Shown here: piece by piece, positions 10,037-21,277 of the stretch
How the letters are laid out: every line of letters starts with the position of its first letter
How positions within the stretch are numbered: position 1 is the stretch's first letter
NCBI RefSeq assembly: GCF_004349135.1
Contig: NZ_SMFN01000005.1
Location: 1 to 64,000 of the forward strand
Length of the DNA stretch: 64,000 bases
Origin: Flavobacterium sandaracinum
GTDB lineage: Bacteria > Bacteroidota > Bacteroidia > Flavobacteriales > Flavobacteriaceae
Direction of reading: 5' to 3'
Notes under the pieces: generated by a model
What the model saw: the letters and a program-made list of their open reading frames with translations, nothing else
What the model was told of the DNA's origin: nothing
The model's database searches: none
Position numbers and translations under genes: made by a program

Positions 10037-10240
10037 TTATATTTTTTTTCGAGTTGAAATTCCAAACGGGGAATAAAGCGGACAAAAACTGATAAAGCTT
10101 GTTAGTAAAAAAATAACAGCAAAAGCACCTAACACTAATGCGACTGTGCCACTGATTGTATTAGTAAAATACAATATAGCGATGATTACTGCTATTGTAA
10201 TTCGAATAATCTTGTCTGTAGAACCCATGTTTTTTTTCAT
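10037..10240 (-). CDS. DUF2892 small membrane protein
   Basis: A 67-residue protein, KKNMGSTDKIIRITIAVIIA onward, with two membrane helices and the tail SFCPLYSPFGIS. This matches DUF2892, which also forms the membrane tail of the YgaP rhodanese. The family has no agreed activity. I placed the start at ATG 10240, 17 bases after the stop of the CstB-like gene; an ATG at 10282 would read backward into that gene without added homology. The next gene starts one base after its stop, so it is clearly co-transcribed. Confidence 0.8.
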   Translation of the reverse strand: MKKNMGSTDKIIRITIAVIIAILYFTNTISGTVALVLGAFAVIFLLTSFISFCPLYSPFGISTRKKI

Positions 10241-10257
10241 GATAGCTTTGTCTTTAG

Positions 10258-11673
10258 TTATTTTAAAACCTTGCTTTGGCATACAAAATCAGTTTTTGGA
10301 ATCGTTGTTTTAGCGATTGCATTGAAACCGCCTTCAATTTCAGTAAAATTTCTAAAACCACGGGCTTCTAGAATTGAAGCGGCAATCATACTGCGGTATC
10401 CACCAGCGCAATGCAAGTAAAAATGTTCTTTTGGATTAATATCTTCTATCCAATCATTGATAGCGGCTAATGGCTTGCTGAACGATTCTTCAACATGCTC
10501 TGCACAATATTCACTTTCTTTACGAATATCAATTATTTTACTTTCACCAATTTTTACTTCTTTCGCAAATTGCTCTGCTGTAATTCTATTAACAGTATCA
10601 ATTTCTTTTCCAGCTTTTGCCCAAGCATCAAAACCGCCTGCTAAATGGCCCATTAAATTGTCAAAACCGACACGACTCAATCGGGTGACCGTTTCTTCTT
10701 CTTGTCCAGGTTCGCAAACAATAAGGATGGGTTGCTGCACATCAGCAATTAACGCACCTACCCATGGAGCAAAATCACCGTCAATTCCAATGTTTATTGA
10801 CTGCGGAATAAATCCTTTTGCAAATTCTCCATTTTTGCGAGTGTCCAAGAGTAAGGCTCCGGTTTCATCAGCGGCAACTTCAAATTCTAACGGCGAAAGC
10901 GCCTGCATTCCTAAATTTAGAACATTTTCAAAGCTATCGTATCCTTTTTTGTTCATGGCCACATTCATGCCAAAATAAGCTGGTGGTGGCAATAAACCTT
11001 CAGTTACTTCTTGAATAAACTCTGCTTCAGTCATATCTGATCTCAATGCATAATTTGTATTTTTTTGTTCGCCAATGGTTGAAATAGTTTCCTTACTCAT
11101 GTTTTTTCCACAAGCACTTCCCGCACCATGAGCGGGATAGACAATAACATCATCTGCCAAAGTCATAATTTTATTCCGTAACGAATGGAAGAGCGTAGCG
11201 GCTAGTTGTTCCTGTGTCATGTGTGCCGCCTTTTGGGCTAAATCTGGCCTTCCCACATCTCCAATGAACAAAGTATCACCTGAAAAAATAGCGTGATCTT
11301 TTCCATTTTCGTCAATCAATAAATAAGTGGAGCTTTCCATAGTATGTCCTGGAGTGTGCAGGACCTTTATTTTGATGTTTCCAATGCTGAATTCTTGTTC
11401 GTCTTTTGCAGAAATGCAATCAAATTCACAGGTTGCATTAGGTCCATAAACAATAGGAGCTCCAGTTTGACGACTCAAATCAACATGTCCAGAAACAAAG
11501 TCAGCATGGAAATGGGTTTCAAAAATATATTTTAATTTCACACCATCTCTTTCAAGTCGGTCCAAATAGGGTTGGGTTTCACGCAGTGGGTCAATAATGG
11601 CTGCTTCCCCGTTTGAAGTAATATAGTAAGCACCTTGCGCTAAACATCCAGTATATATTTGTTCTATTTGCAT
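10258..11673 (-). CDS. CstB-like persulfide dioxygenase with two rhodanese domains (copy 1)
   Basis: A 471-residue cytoplasmic enzyme. Residues 1-240 form a metallo-beta-lactamase-fold persulfide dioxygenase with the iron-site motif H54-F-H56-A-D58 and YPAHGAGSACGK. Two rhodanese modules follow: the first (about 265-350) has a non-canonical loop around VCEPGQEEE, the second (about 370-455) has an orthodox active loop HCAGGYRS. This order matches CstB of Staphylococcus, which oxidises low-molecular-weight persulfides and makes thiosulfate. It heads the operon CstB-like, DUF2892, methyltransferase, DUF2892-like, thioredoxin. A Crp/Fnr-type dyad and a TAnnTTTG element lie just upstream (11699-11742). 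A diverged second copy sits at 28533-29933. Confidence 0.92.
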   Translation of the reverse strand: MQIEQIYTGCLAQGAYYITSNGEAAIIDPLRETQPYLDRLERDGVKLKYIFETHFHADFVSGHVDLSRQTGAPIVYGPNATCEFDCISAKDEQEFSIGNIKIKVLHTPGHTMESSTYLLIDENGKDHAIFSGDTLFIGDVGRPDLAQKAAHMTQEQLAATLFHSLRNKIMTLADDVIVYPAHGAGSACGKNMSKETISTIGEQKNTNYALRSDMTEAEFIQEVTEGLLPPPAYFGMNVAMNKKGYDSFENVLNLGMQALSPLEFEVAADETGALLLDTRKNGEFAKGFIPQSINIGIDGDFAPWVGALIADVQQPILIVCEPGQEEETVTRLSRVGFDNLMGHLAGGFDAWAKAGKEIDTVNRITAEQFAKEVKIGESKIIDIRKESEYCAEHVEESFSKPLAAINDWIEDINPKEHFYLHCAGGYRSMIAASILEARGFRNFTEIEGGFNAIAKTTIPKTDFVCQSKVLK

Positions 11674-11698
11674 GATTTCATATTTTTAATTTACAGTA

Positions 11699-11742
11699 CA
11701 AATGTACTTCCGTTTTTTAGGATATACAGTGACAATTGTTAC
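11699..11742 (-). promoter_or_regulatory. Crp/Fnr-type operator and -7 element for the CstB-like 1 operon (site A)
   Basis: Reverse-strand -7 element TACATTTG at 11706-11699 and dyad GTGACAATTGTTAC at 11729-11742, reading GTnAC-N4-GTnAC on either strand. The dyad centre (11735.5) is 36.5 bp upstream of the last G of the -7 element. Four other promoters in the window share this geometry exactly. The placement near -41 is typical of activation by a Crp/Fnr protein. Confidence 0.75.
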
Positions 11743-11751
11743 ATTCCTATT

Positions 11752-12540
11752 TTAAGTCAGGAAAAATTCTTTGAGTATAATATAAAATCCCATTACTAAT
11801 ACAAACCAACCAAAAGCTGGTTTCAGTTTTGCTCCATCTATTTTTTTTGACAAATAAGTACCCAGGAACATTCCAATTATTGCTATAGCAGATATCGTAA
11901 AAAGTAATTTATAATTTATAACAATGCCGTTGCATACGTCACCACCAAAACCAATTAATGAATTAATAAAGATAATCAATAATGAGGTGCCAATGGCTTG
12001 TTTCATTGGTAAATTTGCAAAGAAAAGTAAGGCTGGAATGATCAAGAAACCGCCGCCAGCTCCTAGAAATCCAGTGATAAAACCGACTAAAAGTCCAATG
12101 ATGGCAATTCTACTAAAACTGTCTTTTGGAGGTGTTTTTTTTGTATTTGATTTTTTGATCATCGATATAGATGCCGCAATCATAAGAAAAGCAAACACAA
12201 CCATGATCAATAAATTTTTTGATACTTCAAAATTATGTAAGGTAAAAAGAAGAGCTGGAATTTTTGGCAGAATAATATCCCTTACAAAAAGTAAAGAAAA
12301 TACAGAAGGAATTGCAAAAATAAGTGCTGCCTTAATTTTTAAATTGCCAAGGCGGTAGTGACTGTAACTTCCAATCATAGCAGTCACTCCAACTATAAAT
12401 AAGGAATAACTCGTGGCTTGCTCCGGATGAATTTTGAAAAGGTATACTAAAATTGGAACTGCAAGAATCGATCCTCCACCTCCAATTAATCCTAATGAAA
12501 GTCCAATAATAATCGAAGCAAAATAACCTAAATATTCCAT
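11752..12540 (-). CDS. TauE/SafE (TSUP) family anion permease, copy 1
   Basis: A 262-residue integral membrane protein with about eight helices and the paired repeats LSLGLIGGGGSILAVP and GFITGFLGAGGGFLIIP that mark the TSUP family. Members move sulfite, sulfonates or related anions; in cst-type operons they export sulfite made by persulfide oxidation. It starts 68 bases after the Crp/Fnr gene on the same strand and has no dyad of its own, so it probably shares the regulator's transcript. It ends 78 bases before the CstB-like 1 start, with the site A operator between them. A second TSUP gene at 31052-31849 is clearly homologous (both begin MEY.GYF.SI). Confidence 0.9.
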   Translation of the reverse strand: MEYLGYFASIIIGLSLGLIGGGGSILAVPILVYLFKIHPEQATSYSLFIVGVTAMIGSYSHYRLGNLKIKAALIFAIPSVFSLLFVRDIILPKIPALLFTLHNFEVSKNLLIMVVFAFLMIAASISMIKKSNTKKTPPKDSFSRIAIIGLLVGFITGFLGAGGGFLIIPALLFFANLPMKQAIGTSLLIIFINSLIGFGGDVCNGIVINYKLLFTISAIAIIGMFLGTYLSKKIDGAKLKPAFGWFVLVMGFYIILKEFFLT

Positions 12541-12608
12541 TTGTAAATTTTTCGAAGTGACGGTTTGAATAATTTTATTTACAGAAAATATTCTTTGTAG
12601 AACAAAAT

Positions 12609-13235
12609 TTATTTCAGGAGTTCAATATTATTTCGGTGTAAAGTGACCAAACCCCGCTGCTCCATTTTCTTTAGTAAACGTGAAATTACTTCTCGAGACG
12701 TGTTTAATTCAGAGGCAATTTCCTGATGAGAAAGCTTTAATTCTTTGCAACCACAAACCTCAGCATGGCGCTTTAAATAAAATTCTAAGCGCTCGTCCAT
12801 CGCCCGAAAAGCAATACTATCAATTACTTCGAGCACCTCTTCAAAACGACTTCTGTAGGTATCGATAACAAATTCATACCAGCTGCGGTGCTGCATCATC
12901 CATTTATCCATTAAGGGCAAAGGCACCATGATTAGTTCTACATCCTCAACAACTTTTGCCATAATCTGGCTTTTTTCGTTCTTAGTGGCGCAAATCATTG
13001 AAATAGCGCAGGCTTGACCGGGTTGCAAGTAGTACATAAAAAATTCGCCTCCGTTTTCATCCTCACGGTATACTTTAATTTTTCCACTAATAACCAAAAC
13101 AGTGTTTTTTATGTATTGTCCTGTTCGTATAATAATAGTACCTGCTTGGAAAGAATGAATTGTGGCACTAGTTTCAATTTCTTTAACTAATTCAGCAGAA
13201 AATGAAGGAAATTTTTTTTTTATTGGATCAAGCAT
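12609..13235 (-). CDS. Crp/Fnr-family transcriptional regulator
   Basis: A 208-residue regulator: cyclic-nucleotide-binding-type beta barrel (about 25-120), dimer helix, and a C-terminal winged helix with LSHQEIASELNTSREVISRL (168-187) as the DNA-reading segment. It lacks an Fnr-type N-terminal cysteine cluster. It does have two cysteine pairs, C76/C82 in the barrel and C161-G-C163 at the hinge before the helix-turn-helix. It is the only Crp/Fnr protein in the window, sits between sulfur genes, and five nearby promoters carry a Crp/Fnr-type dyad, so it is the prime candidate for a persulfide- or sulfite-responsive activator of them. That link is inferred. A weak TACTTTTA element lies at 13271-13264; no dyad precedes the gene. 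Confidence 0.9.
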   Translation of the reverse strand: MLDPIKKKFPSFSAELVKEIETSATIHSFQAGTIIIRTGQYIKNTVLVISGKIKVYREDENGGEFFMYYLQPGQACAISMICATKNEKSQIMAKVVEDVELIMVPLPLMDKWMMQHRSWYEFVIDTYRSRFEEVLEVIDSIAFRAMDERLEFYLKRHAEVCGCKELKLSHQEIASELNTSREVISRLLKKMEQRGLVTLHRNNIELLK

Positions 13236-13518
13236 TTTGGTCTTTTTTCTATGTTTTGTACTGTAAAAGTAGTTTAAAAAACTTAAAAAATGGGAGGGTT
13301 TTGATACAAAATAAAAGATAACTACTTGATTTTATACCTTTTAAAATTTAATTACCTATAGGCATGATAGACTGTTTTTTCGTAAAAAATAAGGTCGTTT
13401 TTATAGTTTCTTGATAGTTAATGTTTTGCGAAAACGATTTCTTACAAATAGTTCCTAATTAACAATTGTTGCGTTTATTGTTCGGTAAAAACATTGTATT
13501 TTTACAAAAAACATCATT

Positions 13519-13830
13519 ATGAATTTACTACAAGAAGATTGGGTTGCTCAATTTGAAGCGGATGAAAATGCAGTCATTCTCGACGTGAGAACGGAGGCCG
13601 AATTTAACGAAGGTTTCATAGCAAATGCTATCAACATCGATATTCACCGAGGACAAGATTTTGTAAACGAAATAGAAGCTTTAGACAAACATAAAAAGTA
13701 CTATGTATATTGCCGTTCTGGAATGCGTAGTGCAAAAGCCTGTGAAATAATGAATCAACTTGGTTTTGAAAACGCTTATAACTTATTGGGCGGGATTTTA
13801 GAATGGGATGGAGAAATAATTGAGCCATAA
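13519..13830 (+). CDS. Single-domain rhodanese
   Basis: A 103-residue sulfurtransferase with the whole rhodanese domain and active loop C65-RSGMRS. No signal peptide, so cytoplasmic. It moves sulfane sulfur between persulfides, thiosulfate and thiols. Divergent from the Crp/Fnr gene across a 283-base gap. A possible promoter is TTG 13478-13480 with TATTTTTAC at 13497-13505, but that would leave a very short leader, so I hold it lightly. A related single-domain rhodanese is at 28203-28520. Confidence 0.92.
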   Translation: MNLLQEDWVAQFEADENAVILDVRTEAEFNEGFIANAINIDIHRGQDFVNEIEALDKHKKYYVYCRSGMRSAKACEIMNQLGFENAYNLLGGILEWDGEIIEP

Positions 13831-13889
13831 AAAAGAAGCAGAAGATTGTCTCTTTTATTTACTTAAATAATTAATTTAACTCGCTTTAT

Positions 13890-15470
13890 ATGAATTTAAT
13901 ACCAGAAGAATATCAGATTACATCATTGTTGAATCAAGATACTTATTTAGTGGATGGTGAATTAAAGAAATGGGAAGGTCAGACTACGGCTGTTTTTTCA
14001 ACAATATCATCCACAGCGGAGTATGGTCCAACTATATTAGGTTCCGTTCCGTTTATGGGAGAAGCTGAAGCTCTGGAAGCCGTTGAATCAGCAAGTGCGG
14101 CCTATAATAATGGTCAAGGATTATGGCCTACAATGAAAGTTTCTGATCGCATAAAATGCATGGAAAATTTTGTTACTCAAATGAAGACCACCCGTAAAGA
14201 AGTTGTTAAATTATTGATGTGGGAAATTGGAAAATCATTAGGTGATTCAGAGAAAGAATTTGATAGAACGGTAGAATATATTTATGATACTATTGACAGC
14301 TTAAAAGAATTAAATAGCCGAAGTGCTAAATTTTCTAAAGTTCAAGGAATAAATGCTATGGTTCGTAGAGGACCGCTTGGGGTTGTTTTATGCCTTGGAC
14401 CTTATAATTATCCGTTAAATGAAACTTTTTCGTTGCTGATTCCTGCCTTGATTATGGGAAATCCTGTCATTTTTAAGCCAGCAAAACTAGGTGTTTTGTT
14501 AATCTCTCCTTTATTAGAAGCATTCCGAAATAGTTTTCCCAAAGGAGCTATTAATATTGTGTATGGACGTGGACGTGAAGTAGCTTCGCCGATTATGAAA
14601 TCTGGTAAAGTAGCAATTTTAGCTTTGATCGGAAATAGTACATCAGCGATTGCGTTACAGGACCAACACCCTAATAAAAACCGATTGCGTTTGATACTAG
14701 GTTTGGAAGCTAAAAATCCAGCAATTATTTTACCAGATGCCGACTTAGATTTGGCTATCCAGGAATGTATAGCAGGCTCTTTATCGTTTAATGGGCAGCG
14801 TTGTACAGCCTTGAAAGTGTTGTATGTACATGAATCCATTGCAGATGAGTTCAACAAACGTTTTGCAGCTAAAGTAGATTCCTTAGTTTTTGGAAATCCA
14901 TGGGATGCCTCAGTCTTTTTGACGCCTTTACCAGAAAAAGAAAAACCTGCTTATATTCAGGAATTAATTGATGATGCTATCAGTAAAGGTGCTTCAATTA
15001 TTAATGAAAAAGGAGGACAGCACACTGCTAATTATATATTTCCAGCGGTATTATTTCCAGTAAACAAAGAAATGCGTGTGTATCATGAAGAACAATTTGG
15101 TCCAGTTGTGCCTGTAATGACTTTTAAAGACATTCAGGAGCCTCTAGATGATATGGCCGAATCAAATTATGGACAACAAGTGAGTTTGTTTGGGAGAGAT
15201 ATAAAAACCATTGCACCACTTATTGATACTCTAGTTAATTTAGTATGTAGAGTAAACTTGAATAGTTCTTGTCAAAGAGGTCCAGATGTCTTACCGTTTA
15301 CAGGACGAAAAGATTCTGCTGTAGGAACCTTAAGCATACATGATGCCTTGCGTTCGTTCTCAATTAGAACTTTTGTTGCATCCAAAGACAATGCATATAA
15401 TAATGCCATTTTACAAGAATTGTTAAGTAGTAAAGAATCAAATTTCATCAATACTGATTATATTTTGTAG
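13890..15470 (+). CDS. gapN: NADP-dependent glyceraldehyde-3-phosphate dehydrogenase (GapN-type aldehyde dehydrogenase)
   Basis: A 526-residue aldehyde dehydrogenase-superfamily enzyme. Seen motifs are GPYNYPLNE (catalytic Asn region), LGLEAKNPA (general base Glu), and [10 protein letters not shown] (nucleophilic Cys), all of the non-phosphorylating GAPDH subgroup. Known members oxidise glyceraldehyde 3-phosphate to 3-phosphoglycerate and make NADPH, bypassing ATP formation in glycolysis. Length is slightly above the usual 475-500 owing to N- and C-terminal extensions. It lies 59 bases after the rhodanese gene and ends in a strong terminator. The substrate assignment rests on motif similarity; another phosphorylated aldehyde is possible. 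Confidence 0.85.
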   Translation: MNLIPEEYQITSLLNQDTYLVDGELKKWEGQTTAVFSTISSTAEYGPTILGSVPFMGEAEALEAVESASAAYNNGQGLWPTMKVSDRIKCMENFVTQMKTTRKEVVKLLMWEIGKSLGDSEKEFDRTVEYIYDTIDSLKELNSRSAKFSKVQGINAMVRRGPLGVVLCLGPYNYPLNETFSLLIPALIMGNPVIFKPAKLGVLLISPLLEAFRNSFPKGAINIVYGRGREVASPIMKSGKVAILALIGNSTSAIALQDQHPNKNRLRLILGLEAKNPAIILPDADLDLAIQECIAGSLSFNGQRCTALKVLYVHESIADEFNKRFAAKVDSLVFGNPWDASVFLTPLPEKEKPAYIQELIDDAISKGASIINEKGGQHTANYIFPAVLFPVNKEMRVYHEEQFGPVVPVMTFKDIQEPLDDMAESNYGQQVSLFGRDIKTIAPLIDTLVNLVCRVNLNSSCQRGPDVLPFTGRKDSAVGTLSIHDALRSFSIRTFVASKDNAYNNAILQELLSSKESNFINTDYIL

Positions 15471-15490
15471 TCTTCAAGATTTTAAATAAT

Positions 15491-15522
15491 AAGCCGTCCC
15501 GATAAATTTGGACGGCTTTTTT
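15491..15522 (+). terminator. Rho-independent terminator after gapN
   Basis: AAGCCGTCC pairs with GGACGGCTT across a short loop, followed by a T run, 20 bases after the gapN stop. Confidence 0.9.
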
Positions 15523-15740
15523 GTGGTTTATAATCTGGAAAGTGGATTTTGCTTTTTTTAAAATAAGGATTCTAAAAAAATGAAAAATGATATAGGGAAA
15601 AAAATAATAAAAGAAAAGAAGAGTTGATTTATGAAGATTTTACTTAGATCAACTTTCAGTAGTTTATAATAACAAAAATCTTTTACGCCAAAATTACAAA
15701 GTGAGGCTATTACGAATACAAAAAAAAACATACAAATTCA

Positions 15741-15982
15741 TTTTTTCAATTTAAAGAACTCGACCCCAAAGAAAACTGCGGAGAAGTATATATCAGAACT
15801 GATGATGTGGACAAATTATACGAATCTTTCATAGATGAAAATATTAAAAAGCACCTAAATATACATTTGCAAATCAAAGTTTGGGGACAAAAATAATTTT
15901 CTATACTTGCCCTAATAGCAATTTGCAAACCTTTGAACAATATATTCAAAAAATTAAAACTGCTTCACAGCGCTTATTTTAA
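15741..15982 (+). pseudogene. Remnant of a glyoxalase/bleomycin-resistance-type protein
   Basis: The plus strand reads FQFKELDPKENCGEVYIRTD DVDKLYES in one frame to a stop at 15894-15896, then a second frame continues IFYTCPNSNLQTFEQ to a stop at 15980-15982. The VYIRTDDVDKLY segment is typical of vicinal-oxygen-chelate (bleomycin-resistance-like) proteins. The N-terminal half is missing, there is no start codon, and the frame is broken, so this is a decayed fragment. The rest of the gap between gapN and katG holds only the two terminators and AT-rich sequence. Confidence 0.55.
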
Positions 15983-16084
15983 TTCTTAAAAAAAAGTAGT
16001 CGCAATAAGTAAAAAATATCGGAATAGAAAGCTTCTGAAACAATATATGATTTTGTTTGTTTAATGTTAGCTTTACTGATAAAC

Positions 16085-16112
16085 AAAAAAGGTGATCCGT
16101 TACCAGATCACC
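16085..16112 (-). terminator. Rho-independent terminator of katG
   Basis: GGTGATC and GATCACC form a stem at 16091-16112; on the reverse strand it is followed by a T run. It lies 27 bases after the katG stop. Confidence 0.88.
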
Positions 16113-16138
16113 TTTTTAAACAAATTATAAATCTAAAA

Positions 16139-18852
<2,714 letters not shown>

Positions 18853-19299
18853 ATGAGTTCACTTGAAGATAAAAATAAGGAGGATCAAAATTGGGTAGCG
18901 TCAGATTTCGAAGCTTGGGTTGGGATTTTATACTCCTGTATTTCTGCCGACAATCAAATTAAAGATTCTGAAAAAGCTGCATTAACAAGATTATTGCATT
19001 CTAAAGAGAAGTTTGTGGGAATCGATATTGCACCTCTTTATACTAAGTCATTTAATTTAAGAGCAGAGGTTGGACAATTAAAATACTTAGCTGCTTGTTG
19101 TAAACAGATTAATGAAGAAGATAAAGAAACCGTTTTTGCCCTTGCATTAGAAGTATTACTCGCCGACGGAATATTAGAGAAAGAAGAAAAGGATATAATT
19201 GAAGTTTTATCGAATCAGTTAAAAATCGAGTCTGAAATGATCAGCAAAATTATTGAGGTTATTTTCTTAAAAAATAGAGGTAATATCAAAAGAATTTAA
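18853..19299 (+). CDS. TerB-like domain protein
   Basis: A 148-residue all-helical, acidic cytoplasmic protein. It resembles the TerB/DjlA-N-like family: two repeats with acidic turns such as SADNQIKDSEKAALTRLL and LADGILEKEEKDIIEVL. Family members are found in tellurite resistance and stress operons and probably bind metal or membrane partners; no enzymatic activity is known. It stands alone here, with no other ter gene nearby. Function is therefore open. Confidence 0.7.
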   Translation: MSSLEDKNKEDQNWVASDFEAWVGILYSCISADNQIKDSEKAALTRLLHSKEKFVGIDIAPLYTKSFNLRAEVGQLKYLAACCKQINEEDKETVFALALEVLLADGILEKEEKDIIEVLSNQLKIESEMISKIIEVIFLKNRGNIKRI

Positions 19300-19490
19300 G
19301 CCGATATTAAAAAAATATAGGTAAATATTATAGGTAATGGAATAGTTAACCAAGCAGTTTATTTCAATTAAAATTTTTTTTACTTGTTTTAAAACCGATG
19401 TATAACAACATTATTGGTTACTTTAGATTGTTATATTGTTTCCACTATTGAATTTGAATAAATACTTATTATTGTTTTAAAAAATCATTT

Positions 19491-19694
19491 ACTATCAAAA
19501 AGAAAATTAAAATAGCAAAGGAAGCCTTCCACGCCAGACTGCATCGCGAGCCTGTGCTCACGCATCCTCGATTGAAGTTTATACCTAACATCGTACTCAA
19601 CCTCATCAGTTTACTGCTAACACTAACTGTTGTGGGTGTCTTTGTCTATTTTATCGTGGGTTATTTAATTAAGAAGTTTTATTATTTAGATTAA
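19491..19694 (+). other. Possible small membrane protein ORF without a standard start
   Basis: One frame is open from just after a stop at 19455-19457 to TAA 19692-19694. It encodes a basic N terminus (AKEAFHARLHREPVLTHPRL) followed by one long hydrophobic segment and a KKFYYLD tail. The stretch is clearly less AT-rich than its surroundings, as coding sequence would be. No ATG or GTG lies in a sensible place, so it would need an ATT/ATA start or be the end of a decayed gene. I do not recognise the family. The remaining bases from 19300 to 19490 show nothing. Confidence 0.35.
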
Positions 19695-19706
19695 AAAAGA
19701 AATTTT

Positions 19707-21134
19707 TCAAAAATTGAAATTGAGTATAAAGTTGATATTGCTCATGTTAGTTTTATTGAAAATATAATTTTTATTGTCGTAAGTTTCCCCCGCATTGAAC
19801 TTGTGCACATATAATAATTGTGCATCAAAACCTTTTAGGAGCCCTTGAAATTCATATCGTAGGTCCGCATTAGTTTGCCAATAGGAAGGCAAACTATATT
19901 TATTTAACGCAACGTTTTTTACATCTGGTAAATCAAAATATCCCACTGCTAAATGCGATTTGAATGTTTTTTTAGGATTCGTATATTGTATTTTAGTCAT
20001 TATGGCAGCTACATCCCCAAAACCTTCATTTCGTTCTCTAGGCATAAAGGTATAAAATGGATCTCGTCCCCATTCGCGTGGCATTAAATACCGTCCTTTT
20101 GAAGTAATTCGATTGTAATTTAAAGTCCATTCGATGGCTTTTGTTTTCCAGCCGAGTCTACCGCCAAAGGTCTGTGAGCTACCATTTTTTTGAAAATAAG
20201 TTTTGCGTGGATCTATATTTCCTCCCTCATTCAGTGCATTTTGGTATATCGTTTGAAAACCTAAAAGTAGTTTTGAATTATGATGTAAAGGGTAGTTGTA
20301 GTCCATTTGGAACAGGGCCGAATTGAATAAATTCTCTGCGTACTGATTCCACAGAAGTGTTTTTAAATTAGATACCGATTCATTTTGGATTCCAATAATA
20401 TAAACACCGTTGCTGTCTAGGTTTCCAGCATAGTCTGATTTTGTTCCATCAGGGTTGACTCCTGCTGGATAAATACCAATGGATTCCCCAATTCTGAAAT
20501 ACTTCATTGTGCTTCGTGGTGAAATCCCATACAAGTAGCCTATGTTAATTTTTGTTTTTTTGATTTCATTAAAATCTATCCAAATTCCATCTACTTCTGT
20601 AGGTCGCATTCTGCCATCTTGTAGGTTTATAAAAGAGGTGTTTAAAAGTTGTTTTCCAAGAGTTATGGTTGATTTTTTAAAATTATATTTTAAGTATAAT
20701 TCTTCTAATCGGCTTAAATTGCCTTTACTTGATGCATTTTGTAAATCAAAAAGAGCCACTTCATACCTGTTGGATAAATTGGTTATTGGATCTTTTTTAG
20801 AAAAATCGGAAGAACCAATATTATAAATGTAATAACCGCTAACACCAAATTGAAAATTATGAAATTGAGCCGTCTCAAATTTAACGCCACCTCCAAGAGC
20901 ATTAGCGAAGTAATCCGACAAGCCACTTTCATTATTTGTACCCATGAAAAAATAGCGAAAGTGGCCACTGAAATTTCCATTTTTAAAAGCATTTAAAATC
21001 GAGGTCGAATCAATTTTTTCGTTACTTTTTTCTTTCCAAACTGTTGGTTTTTCTGCTATTTCTTGATGTTGTGCTATTGCATTAGTAGCAAAAAGCAAAC
21101 TAGTAATATAAATTAGTACGAAAAAATTTTTCAT
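19707..21134 (-). CDS. OprD-like outer-membrane porin
   Basis: A 475-residue exported protein: signal peptide ending near ATNAIAQ, then alternating beta strands and a terminal phenylalanine (NFILNFNF), typical of an outer-membrane barrel. Features such as LGKQLLNTSFINLQDGRMRPTE match the OprD/specific-channel family, whose members pass small anionic or organic substrates. It has its own promoter with the shared sulfur dyad (21157-21200) and is separated from the SoxB-like gene by a strong terminator. A role as the outer-membrane entry port for thiosulfate or polythionates is inferred from that shared control. Confidence 0.82.
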   Translation of the reverse strand: MKNFFVLIYITSLLFATNAIAQHQEIAEKPTVWKEKSNEKIDSTSILNAFKNGNFSGHFRYFFMGTNNESGLSDYFANALGGGVKFETAQFHNFQFGVSGYYIYNIGSSDFSKKDPITNLSNRYEVALFDLQNASSKGNLSRLEELYLKYNFKKSTITLGKQLLNTSFINLQDGRMRPTEVDGIWIDFNEIKKTKINIGYLYGISPRSTMKYFRIGESIGIYPAGVNPDGTKSDYAGNLDSNGVYIIGIQNESVSNLKTLLWNQYAENLFNSALFQMDYNYPLHHNSKLLLGFQTIYQNALNEGGNIDPRKTYFQKNGSSQTFGGRLGWKTKAIEWTLNYNRITSKGRYLMPREWGRDPFYTFMPRERNEGFGDVAAIMTKIQYTNPKKTFKSHLAVGYFDLPDVKNVALNKYSLPSYWQTNADLRYEFQGLLKGFDAQLLYVHKFNAGETYDNKNYIFNKTNMSNINFILNFNF

Positions 21135-21156
21135 TTTTGAACGTTTAGATTTGGTA

Positions 21157-21200
21157 CAAAATTAAGACCATCCTAACGAGTGGGAAGTAACTTTTATCAC
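21157..21200 (-). promoter_or_regulatory. Crp/Fnr-type operator and -7 element for the OprD-like porin (site B)
   Basis: Reverse-strand -7 element TAATTTTG at 21164-21157 matches TAnnTTTG perfectly. The dyad GTAACTTTTATCAC at 21187-21200 has its centre at 21193.5, again 36.5 bp upstream of the final G of the -7 element. Confidence 0.75.
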
Positions 21201-21209
21201 AGTAGCTAT

Positions 21210-21254
21210 AAAAAGTCATAAAGCCGAATGTTTTTATGCATTCGGCTTTATGAC
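21210..21254 (-). terminator. Rho-independent terminator of the SoxB-like operon
   Basis: A perfect 16-bp stem (21215-21230 with 21239-21254, core AAAGCCGAATG) with an 8-base loop, followed on the reverse strand by a T run. It isolates the SoxB-like operon from the porin promoter that begins ten bases further on. Confidence 0.92.
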
Positions 21255-21277
21255 CTTTTACTTTGTTACTAAAAGAA

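Noticed and set aside
10457..10978. 173-codon frame antisense to the CstB-like gene
   Set aside because: The opposite strand encodes complete rhodanese domains; the antisense frame has no recognisable sequence.
15746..15949. Reverse-strand frame over the glyoxalase remnant
   Set aside because: The plus strand shows the recognisable VYIRTDDVDKLY motif; the reverse product is unfamiliar.
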